Position numbers and translations under genes: made by a program
Notes under the pieces: generated by a model
Databases searched by the model: none
What the model was told of the DNA's origin: nothing
The model's input: only the letters and a program-made list of their open reading frames with translations
From: Amphimedon queenslandica
Taxonomy: Eukaryota; Porifera; Demospongiae; Haplosclerida; Niphatidae
Assembly (NCBI RefSeq): GCF_000090795.2
Contig: NW_003546256.1
Coordinates: forward strand, 452,927 to 516,926
Direction: 5' to 3'
Length of the DNA stretch: 64,000 nucleotides
Shown: positions 26,601 to 36,113 of the stretch, piece after piece
How positions within the stretch are numbered: the first letter of the stretch is position 1
Layout: every line of letters starts with the position of its first letter

Positions 26601-28560
26601 CCTATATTCAGTTATATTAAGCAGAGGAGTGGAAAGGTGCCAATCTATTTTTAAAACAATGACACATGTAATGTATACATGTGGCTTATTGTGACTGAAG
26701 CATGATCAGAGCATGAATGACATGTGCATTGATTAGTCATAATATTATGTTAAGACAATGCACTAACAGTATTCATAGCTTTTTATTGAGTTATGAAAAC
26801 AATCCTTTTTCGTCACTGTTCTGAAATATCATAGTTCTTGTTTATCATTGTGAATTGTATCATAGTTGATATTATGTTGTTACTATTTTTAGATTGAAGA
26901 CTGATTTCGATGATGCTAATAATACTAAACTGCTTGGTGCCCATGGCTATTGCTCTCAAGTAATAATAATGAATAGTTTATTTAATGGAGAATGAGAATT
27001 AGTGGATTGCCTTATATGGACATGTACATATACAATAGCTGCAGATTTATCGAGTATAAAGCTATCACCTTAGCCCTTGTTCATCATTCTACTTGTGTGA
27101 AATAGTACTAAATATAGTAAAATATCACAGTTCTTCCTAGTTTGGCAAAAATTGGTAATGATAGCTTTTTATGTTAGATTGTGCATTGTTTTATCATTAG
27201 CTTTTTAAATTACATTTACATTCTTTCCCTTATTAAGTAATATCTCATGTGAAATGCATTCTTTTTCCATGGGATTGCTTATCTTGTTCTCTTTCCCTTT
27301 CTCAGGAGCTAGTTAACTTGTTTCTCACTGGAGCAGGTACCTCTAATACTTTCAATGGAGACATTGTAATCGATGAAGGAACAAGAGTACGTGATACCGA
27401 TAGTGCCCTGGGGGAGTATTTTCCTTTTTTCTTCCCTCATTTTTCCTCTTTCCGTATCACTTGATCCTCGATCTCTTTTCCTCCCTCACTCTATTAGGAC
27501 TCACAGAGATTGAAAGGTTTATATGCACAAAGTGAAATAGGCTACTTAACGTTATTCGAGTATTATGGCAGCTGCAAAGTGAGTCATTTTTTATCCTCAA
27601 GCTCATATACACAATGAGTGGAACTGCATGTATTGTATACTGTACATGTATCTACATCATGTATGATAACTTTTCATATGAATGTGCATGTAGCTTTTAT
27701 TATATTCATGATGTGTTTCCTACTGGGGCTGGGGGGAAATCACAACAATAAAATCATTTCTCATATGATTTGTATAGTCTAAAAAGTTTTGTTGTTGTTA
27801 CACAAACATGTTTACCTGTATTTGTTTGTGCATGTGTATGCTTGTTGTGTGGGAAATGCCGACCTAAAGATACCCAATGATATCATTTCCCACGCAACAA
27901 ATGCATGTACATGCACAGACATCATTGGACATTTCTTCCACTTTAGGTTGGTGAATTTTATAAAAGTCCGGTTTATCCTATATGGGTGGTTTGTTCTGAA
28001 AGTCATTTTACAGTCATATTCAGTCTTAATAAAGATATTGTGGACAAGAACAGGTAGGGGAGAGGGGAGAGAGAGGCAGTGATTTGTTGTGATTTTAACG
28101 TTCAAGCCTTTATTTTTTCTTTGCAATAGCTGTCTGATATTGCACGACCAGGTGTATAAGCTAGTATTATTACATCATTTGTATTTGTTGTTTGTCTGTA
28201 TTGCACAAGCTGCTTATCTGGTTTCTTATTAATTTTTTATCTTATTGCATCATTTTGTAGCTGTTTTTCAATAATCGAGTTTAATATTCATTATTATGAT
28301 GGCCTTGGGCAATTTATGGAACCAGTTATACTTAACTTAAGTGAGTTTTAAAAAAGCATTTTAAAAAATAAATGTTTATTGTTTTTAGATCTGTCACAGA
28401 GCGTCACTATGATTTCATTAAACCTTGAACTAATGCCACCGCTTGAACTGACCTTGCATACAAAGTCAGTTCTAAAAATAGCGATGATGATGTGTATAAA
28501 GGTCACCTTTTGTCTAGGTGGAAAGGTCAAATAAATTGGTCATGTGACAAAATCTATTGA
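23638..28560 (+). CDS. MINDY4: MINDY4 lysine-48 deubiquitinase
   Basis: Nineteen exons give 607 aa: 23638-23763, 23830-23885, 23927-23990, 24193-24509, 24560-24611, 24665-24796, 25671-25793, 25914-26014, 26070-26168, 26296-26371, 26446-26511, 26560-26636, 26893-26959, 27306-27386, 27498-27578, 27947-28053, 28261-28340, 28389-28464, 28518-28560. MINDY enzymes are cysteine proteases that trim K48 ubiquitin chains. The N-terminus (VREYLSRKGYKSTLSALDTE) matches the MINDY4 LisH-like start. The catalytic core has VQHKGGPCGVLACVQSY with the nucleophile Cys, LGAHGYCSQELVNLFLTG, and PIWVVCSESHFTVIFS with the active-site His. The C-terminus ends LTLHTKWKGQINWSCDKIY, as in the family. The linker exon 24193-24509 encodes a Thr/Pro-rich repeat. 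An X-box-like motif sits 62 bp upstream. Confidence 0.94.
24241..24480 (+). repeat. Coding minisatellite (ACCACACCCA-type) in MINDY4
   Basis: Irregular tandem copies of ACCACACCCA, each followed by words such as CTACTCTG or TTACTACACTG, encode a Thr/Pro-rich, mucin-like linker (TTPTTLTTPTNPTTPITPTT...). The reading frame is kept throughout. Confidence 0.75.
25287..25412 (+). repeat. Truncated palindrome-cored repeat in MINDY4 intron 6
   Basis: Left end GGTTTCCCACAAAGCGTTCT, the following GTACATGGCATTTGGAGCAA segment and the first part of the body are present. The copy stops before the palindrome. Confidence 0.75.
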
Positions 28561-28717
28561 TTTTATATTGTAGTATACACGTCATTATTATGCATTATTA
28601 TTATTATTATATTCATCAGGATATGGGAGGGGTGCTAGTCTTATGATATGATGTCATAATCACATCATGTTATAAAAGCATGCATGGAAAGCATGGAAAC
28701 ATAATTTTTTTACTAAA

Positions 28718-30589
28718 ATGGCAAGCAGTCTACAAAACAGCAGTCTAGAGTTAATATACAGTCAAGTAGCTAGAGCACCAGACCTACTAGGAGAGAAACT
28801 GACTCAGCCTCACCTATTAACGTTACTGTGCTGTGAGTGTGGCTATCCACTGACTGATGGAGCTAGACAGACTAGCTGTGGCTGTCGTATATGCTCGTCT
28901 TGCTTCTCTCTCTTCCTGGAGAGTAAGGACACAGAAGCATTTCTATGCAAGAGATGTAACTTTCCATTCCCTCTCAACGAGTCATTCAAAGACAGAGCTG
29001 TACAAAACGAACTAAAACTAGCTAAATTTCCCTGCTTCAATCCTTCATGCTCCTGGATTGGAACTAATATTATGTATAAAGTAAGTTTAATTGTAAAGGA
29101 AACATCCCTAAAGATATCAGTTGTGTTGGCAAGCTCTAGCTTTAGATCATTTTCTAATAATTATTTTGCTTAGCTCTGCCAATGGGTTAGTCTCGCGTGG
29201 CCAGACCTGCGAGACTACCAATGGGTGGGGAGTTCTCAGTAATCATAATTTATTAATTTTTGTTTTGTGTATATAGAGTCACGTTGATTCCTGTAAATAT
29301 TCTGTTATTACATGTCCTCATCCTCACTGTGGCATCAAATTACTTAGAAATGAAATGTCTACACATGTTTCTTCTTGTATTTATACTCCCTCTTCTTGTG
29401 AATATTGTCTCGAAACATACCCTTCATTCCAAATTGAAGTATGTCAACAAGTTTCTTTGATGATTGAGGATTATTTGACTTTATTTTTAGAATCATCACC
29501 AAACCGATTGTCCAGAATATTCTATCCTATGTTCATCTGGCTGTGGGCAGAAGCTCCTTAGAAAAGAGGTAAGGGAGTGAAAGGGAATGAGAGTGGGAGA
29601 GACTAGTGGGAGAGGACAAAGAAATGAAAGGAGGATCAAAAGCTTGAATGTTTATTGATCATGTTTTTCTTATTTTGCTGTAGTTAGGAGATCATCTTGC
29701 CAATTACTGCCCCCTAACAGTGAGGCCTTGTCGCTATACTAAATATGGCTGCCACAAAAAGGTAAGGAATTCATTGTTACATCACCTGAGCATAATGCTA
29801 TTTCCTTTCTCTTTATAGGATACTCTTGATGGCTTGCTCAAACATTACAAAGATGATTCCGGCTATCATCTTGGACTACTTGAGAAAACTCTTTCTGCTG
29901 GTGGCTCCCAACTCGAAGACTCAAGGAAGCAGCTGGTAGAAGAAACAGAGAAAAGAGTCCTTGAGTCAACGAGAGCAGAACTAACAGAACAAAAGGACGA
30001 GATGGAAAAGAGGCTGGCACCAATTTGCGACGGACTACTGAAATGTGAAATAAAACTGAGCGAGCTCCAGGACAGTTTCTCAGAGTTATCCCTTCTCTTT
30101 CAAACTCTTCAAGCTACCAGTTACAATGGTCAGTTCGTGTGGAAGATACCCGAAGTTGATAGACGTAGACACGATGCAAAGACTGGCAAAACCGTGTCGC
30201 TGTACAGCGCACCTTTCTACACGAGCAGGTTTGGATATAAACTTTGTTTGAGATTATATCTAAATGGAGATGGATCAGGCAAGAACTCTCACATCTCTTA
30301 CTTCCTTACTATAATGCGTGGAGAATATGATGCTCTATTACCATGGCCCTTCTCACAAATGGTTACTCTGATGCTCCTGGATCAGTCTGGCTCTGGAAAG
30401 CATATTGTACAGTGCTTTAAACCTGAGCCTTCTTCATCATCTTTCTGGCAGCCAAAATCAGAAATGAATGTTGCTTCTGGTTGCCCAAGATTTGCTCCAC
30501 TCTCTGTGCTTAACGATCCAGCTTATGTTAAGGATGATGCTATGTTTTTCAAAGTGATGATTGATGTTGGTAATTTGGTTCAACCTTGA
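28718..30589 (+). CDS. TRAF family adaptor/E3 ligase (RING, TRAF zinc fingers, coiled coil, MATH)
   Basis: Five exons give 483 aa: 28718-29080, 29277-29438, 29491-29568, 29684-29761, 29819-30589. An N-terminal RING finger (CCECGYPL, CGCRICSSC, CKRCNFPF, about 40-92) is followed by TRAF-type zinc fingers with the Cys/His spacing CPHPHCGIKLLRNEMSTHVS and CSSGCGQKLLRKEL..H. A coiled coil (about 240-320) and a C-terminal MATH domain follow (YNGQFVWKIPEVDRRR, APFYTSRFGYKLCLRLYLNG, SHISYFLTIMRGEYDALLPW, ending DDAMFFKVMIDV). TRAFs couple receptors to NF-kB and JNK signalling. The whole coiled coil and MATH domain lie in one exon. Orthology to one of vertebrate TRAF1-6 was not resolved; the layout is TRAF2/3/5-like. 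Confidence 0.93.
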
Positions 30590-30995
30590 CGAAACTGAAA
30601 TTAGGAGAAAATTGAAGAAAAGATTTAGGTATCAATTATTCATTATTAGCATAATCGCTTTATTATTATTGATTCATGTGTCAAGCTATATTATTGTAAA
30701 TTATTGTATAAATTATGAGTTTCTGTTTGTGCTGTTTATTATTAATTTTTTTTTGAAATATTATAATCATTTAATATTATAATCATTTATTAGTTGCAAT
30801 TCAACTGTTCAACCATCTTCACATTCAATTATAGCACCACATTCAGTTATTTTATTTATTATAGTATCTAGCTCTTATTATTGTGATTATTAATGTGAGC
30901 TGCTATTGTTATTTTCGTTATTTATACCTGTTGTATTATATTATCTTTGAAATAAATTATTATTTAAAAATAATTATTTTAGCCAATTAATTTTA
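30590..30995. other. Intergenic region TRAF/CNBD2-like
   Basis: About 400 bp, very AT-rich, probably mostly TRAF 3' UTR (AATAAA at about 30950). No open frame of note until the X-box at 30996. Confidence 0.5.
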
Positions 30996-31009
30996 GTTGC
31001 CTTAGCAAC
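30996..31009 (+). promoter_or_regulatory. Perfect RFX X-box upstream of the CNBD2-like gene
   Basis: GTTGCCTTAGCAAC fits GTNRCC-NN-RGYAAC at every position. It ends 16 bp before the start codon at 31026. Confidence 0.7.
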
Positions 31010-31025
31010 GCATCTTGTCATTATT

Positions 31026-32147
31026 ATGGGTTTCTTTCAGGTAACCACGTTCCTCCACGAGGAGAAGAGATACAAGACAGCTTTCTCTCATGGCCATCTC
31101 ATCTCTTTTCCTCTCAGAGGACCGTTACCTTCAAAAGCCATAAACATACTGAGCAAACCACCAAGAGAGAGAAACCAATTAGAACTGACCTATCTCTCCT
31201 CAATATCATTGCAGTTGGAGCCATTGTGGTCCTATCCTAGAGATATTCGTATCAAAGTGGCCAGAATCCTTCACTATCACTCACTGGAGAAAGGAGAGGT
31301 TGCCCCAGGAGGAGAGAGACCTGATGATACCTCCTTGTATTTTATACTAACCGGACAAGTGTACACTGCTGTGACTGAGGAGTCGGAGGAAAATGGTCAT
31401 CTCTCCGTCATAAAAGAGACTAATGTTTCCTCGGGATGTTCCGTTGGGGATTTAAGACCAATAAGGAACAAAGAAAGGATAACGGTTGTTTGTAAAAGCA
31501 AGACGACACTTTTACGAATCAGTGTCTCTGATTTCAATGAGATTGTGAGAGTATCGTTTGATCGTGAATGGGTATGGAGGTTAAATATCATACAGTGGCA
31601 TCCATTCTTCAGCCAGTTCTCCGATCGAGCCATTGCACAGTCAATTGCCAAAGCCTCAAAATTTATAAATTTCCCACCTCGCTCTGTTATCATAAAAGAC
31701 TTGAGCAAAACAGGCAACTTTGCTTATCTTCTTGTCAATGGAGAAGCAACCGTACTACATAAACTAAAAATAAGAGAAACTTACGACTGGAGAAAAGGAC
31801 ACCAACGACTTCTCATGCCATCGAGAGAGAGAGGAGCAAGGGAAAGCTGTGACAGTTGCCTCGTTCGGAGGTGGATACATGTATCTAACCTGCTCCCTGG
31901 TGAGATCTTTGGGATTGGTGAGGGTAAGACGAACATGAGCGTCATTAGTAAACATTATGCAAAATGTCTCGCCATTAACAAACAAGTTTTACTGAAGTAC
32001 GAGCATACGATTAACCTTCCTTCCCTTGTTCATGAAATGTCATTGAAATATCTTAGCACTGCTGCTGTCTTTGAGAAGTACGTTGAGGCATGCAAGTGGA
32101 AAGACTACAAGAGGATTGTGGTGAGAGATGCCATTCTTAGGAAGTGA
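31026..32147 (+). CDS. CNBD2: Cyclic nucleotide-binding domain protein, CNBD2-like
   Basis: A single uninterrupted 373-aa open frame. The first cNMP-type domain (about 85-190) has IKVARILHYHSLEKGEVAPG and LYFILTGQVYTAV. A helical link follows (FDREWVWRLNIIQWHPFFSQ), then a second cNMP-like fold (about 215-330) with SKFINFPPRSVIIKDLSKTG and a LLPGEIFGIGEG turn. The link and second fold follow the human CNBD2 pattern (KMDLFASWSD.. ISKDFGES). CNBD2 is a sperm-associated protein in mammals. No intact phosphate-binding cassette with its arginine is evident, so ligand binding is uncertain. It is the only intronless gene here. The start codon is followed by TTTCTTTCAG, which resembles an acceptor, but no upstream exon is apparent and the adjacent X-box supports this start. 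Confidence 0.75.
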   Translation: MGFFQVTTFLHEEKRYKTAFSHGHLISFPLRGPLPSKAINILSKPPRERNQLELTYLSSISLQLEPLWSYPRDIRIKVARILHYHSLEKGEVAPGGERPDDTSLYFILTGQVYTAVTEESEENGHLSVIKETNVSSGCSVGDLRPIRNKERITVVCKSKTTLLRISVSDFNEIVRVSFDREWVWRLNIIQWHPFFSQFSDRAIAQSIAKASKFINFPPRSVIIKDLSKTGNFAYLLVNGEATVLHKLKIRETYDWRKGHQRLLMPSRERGARESCDSCLVRRWIHVSNLLPGEIFGIGEGKTNMSVISKHYAKCLAINKQVLLKYEHTINLPSLVHEMSLKYLSTAAVFEKYVEACKWKDYKRIVVRDAILRK

Positions 32148-32512
32148 AAGTGAGTGTATAATGACTCTCCCTCATCTTAACTTAATTACCCTAATTATAA
32201 CTGGAACTTTTTCATTTCCCAAATGTAATATGACTTTGAATTTAAGATAACATTAACATTGTAAGCAATTATTATTATTGTGTATTTTAATAAAATCACT
32301 TGGCATGGGGAAACTTTAAAATAGTCCCTCATATGAAAATGAATGATGCAACTTAGCAAATGTTTGCAGATTTGAGCCAGGAAATACCTAAAGGAGAAAG
32401 GACGATTCCTTAGATAATTACATTGGTCACATGTTAACCCTATGCTATGTTAATTTCATCATCATAATTGAGATCATAATCATAGTCAAGCAACTCAGCA
32501 TAATAATTATTA

Positions 32513-35500
32513 TTATGCATGTGACATGCAAGCTCTCTCTCTTTCTCTCCTCTCACCTTGCTCTGGCTTTTTACCATATTCTTTCAACCATTCCTCAACT
32601 AGAATATTGTTATATCTCTGCATGTAACATGAAAATTAAATATCAATAAATAAGGCGTTGTTCCTTTACCTCATATTGGAAGTAAGGCGTGTAGTGTCCT
32701 ATTGTTTCTGTGGTTGGATATATTCTGATAAAACCTCCTCGCCTGTTATTCTAATTTTAGGAATTAAAAAATTATTATTTTGGATTTAGACCATTAGGTT
32801 ATTTTGGATTTAGACCATTAGGGTATTTGTGTATGTGTGGGTTCTTATTTTAGTTTTGGGTGTGTATTTATTTATTTATTATTAATGGAGTTTGTTTAAT
32901 AATAGTAACCAAAAATAACAAACATTTTAAAATGTATGCGCACACACACACACAGAGTACAAGGTATTATGTCTGATTTGCAAATTGCATGACCATACTT
33001 CATCTATAAATCGTGTTAGTATCTTGTAGTCATGCTGAGTCAGTTCACGCAGTATGCTGTGTCTGTCACACTATTAAAGAGATAGACGGAATCATGTCTC
33101 CATAGTAAATGCTGATATTGCTTACCTCTCGTCCAGCTAGACGACTATAATGTGAATGCTGCAAAAAATATAAATGACTTTACAGGAACTATATACTCTT
33201 ACCTTTAACCTCTCCTTTGAGGTCATTGACCTGTATGTAGTAGTGCTGAATTGGCTACTAAACAGGGAAAGACCAAGAGTACTTAGGTTCAATTAAAGAA
33301 TTTAATATTAATTTGATTATGATAATCCTCTTTCATAATGTACGTGATGAGTGGGCAGTAGTACATGCTGATTGCATGAGGTGTACATGTGCATGGAACG
33401 TTATTTTTTATGCTTTTTTTGCTTTTACTTCAGACATTAATTTCTATACCTTTTTGGTAAAGAAAAGCCAGCCATGTTGAATAGATCTCTCATCATAGGA
33501 GCTTTTATGTTGTAATCTAATTGTGAATTTGAATGTAAACTAAAGAGAGAGGAAAGAGTGAGATTAGTGGACTTGGAACTATGTAGATGTCATGTATGGT
33601 ATCAGTAGTGACACTCAATGGAATTTCCTGTTGACAAGGCAGTGACATCATTATTGTATTCACAATAGTAATAATATTTATATTTCTAGTTCTAGTTCTG
33701 TTATTTTATTATTTGTTCCGTTGCCTTGACAGTAAGAACTTTCGTGATTGAATTGACACTAACAATAATGCTAAAAATAGTTTTTGCATGTAAAATTATA
33801 GAATATGCTATATTTGCATTATTAGTATCATCAGGAATAGATGTACATGTATATAATGCTTTAGGGATTTTATACTTTTGGTACTACCATCTATCCATTA
33901 TTAATACATGTATGTACATGTACAACTGTACTTTACCTTGGCGACACATTGACCTCTAATAGCCATGGCTTCAAATTCTTGTCCAACATGATATCAAATC
34001 CAAATAGCTCATGTACAGTACTACTGTCTCTACAATTAGCTTTGATCAATGAAGCTATGTAGCCTTCACAGCTAAGAGAGAGAGAGGGAGAGGAGGTCAA
34101 AATTATTTTTTTACTGGTACATTGTGTATAGTTACCTCATCATTGTTTTAATGACTAAGTCTTGTATTTTCTTCCAGACTAATGATGGGTCTATGCCTAA
34201 TTGAGTCTCCATGTACTCCCACAAAGCTAATAAGCCCCTAATAGAAAAACATGTAATAATACATGTAATGAGGATAAATACCCCAATTTTATTTATAATT
34301 ATTTTTAATGATTATACATGTACATGTGTGTACATGCATGCCATTTTGAAAGTTTGAATCAATTTGGCTGACAAGTACTATAATACAGTACATGGCATTT
34401 GAAGCAACTTCAAAAATTTGTAAAAAATCCAAATTTGATCAGAATTAACTCAAACTTGCTACACAACATAAAAACATGTATATGCATCAGAAAAAATTAT
34501 AAAAATGGAGATTCTCTCCTAACCATTTTTTGCAAAATTTGGCCAAAAACCAAAGGCTATAGCCTTTGGTCGNNNNNNNNNNNNNNNNNNNNNNNNNNNN
34601 NNNNNNNNNNNNNNNNNNNNNNNNNNNNNNNNNNNNNNNNNNNNNNNNNNNNNNNNNNNNNNNNNNNNNNNNNNNNNNNNNNNNNNNNNNNNNNNNNNNN
34701 NNNNNNNNNNNNNNNNNNNNNNNNNNNNNNNNNNNNNNNNNNNNNNNNNNNNNNNNNNNNNNNNNNNNNNNNNNNNNNNNNNNNNNNNNNNNNNNNNNNN
34801 NNNNNNNNNNNNNNNNNNNNNNNNNNNNNNNNNNNNNNNNNNNNNNNNNNNNNNNNNNNNNNNNNNNNNNNNNNNNNNNNNNNNNNNNNNNNNNNNNNNN
34901 NNNNNNNNNNNNNNNTTCTTTTTATTGACACTGTAATTAGTTAAATGCACAAATCGATTTGACAATGTCCTGTTTGATTGTGAGTATCTGCAGTACAACA
35001 ATAAAAACAAAAATGGTACCATTATTTATAGACATGAGTAAACTAACTTTTTAGTAGCAAATCTAACCAGTCCATCGCGATACAGGTATATGGTTAATGG
35101 ATCAATGCAGCTAACGTAAGCGTAAATCCTTAAATCAAACTTGCTGTCATTAATGAGAAATGGATCAGAGATGTACCTTCGTGTGTAGATTGTATGAGAG
35201 AAAGAAGTTTCAATATAATTTTTAATTATGAATTTGAGAGTTTTAAACTTCTAAATTTCATTACATGTACATGTGCTTTACTTTTGTACAATTAGTGGCC
35301 TTTTCTTTGGTATTTGCGACCACTTGTGTACTACTTGAATCCCAATGCCTCTTGCTGATGCAGGCTATGGTATACAATGAAGAGATAATGTATTACATTG
35401 TACTCTTTTTAAAGGCCTTTCTACACTTGAACTGGTTCCAGAAGTCATCAATGCACATTGAATGCACATCAAGTGATTCCACACTATCATCAGGATCATG

Positions 35501-36059
35501 TATATTTTTATAGCATTTCTGATCCAGCTGCCATTGGTTATCTATTGAATGCCATTCAAACCACATATGGAGGTAGTTTGGCGCCGAGCATCAGGTGTGG
35601 AATGACTGGAACCGGTTCCAAACCAGTTCAATGCGCATTAGAAGTGCTAGTGTAGAAAGGCTTTTATTTTTTTATTATATTAGGGTCTGCATGTACGTAC
35701 TTAGAGTCTTAAAGTTTTAATTATTAAGAGTAGATATGTACATGTATTGGAATTCATTAAGTGTGTGGGTTGTGTTCTGACTGGTTTTATGATCCATTTT
35801 TGTCTGTGTGTTCCTTCCCACGTTCTCTTGAGAGACCTTGTATCACTTGGTAATACGAATGTCAACGGAACAAAATCATAATCCTAATATTAATGACAAT
35901 ACTGTTTTTTATTCACTGTACAATTAATGTACTGACCCTCTTCCCAAAATGTGCTTGCATTTTTGACAAGTTTCTCCACAATCTGTCCTTACGACCAATT
36001 TGAAAAGAACCAGGCAAGTGATTCACCTATTGCACAATGTACATGTAGTACAGCATTAA

Positions 36060-36113
<54 letters not shown>

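Noticed and set aside
28130-28151. A 22-nt candidate exon in MINDY4 (CTGTCTGATATTGCACGACCAG) with AG and GT borders
   Set aside because: Including it shifts frame and creates an early stop in the next exon. Skipping it joins 28053 to 28261 in frame and gives the conserved HYYDGLGQ segment. Both sites begin TAGCTGT, which makes it a decoy.
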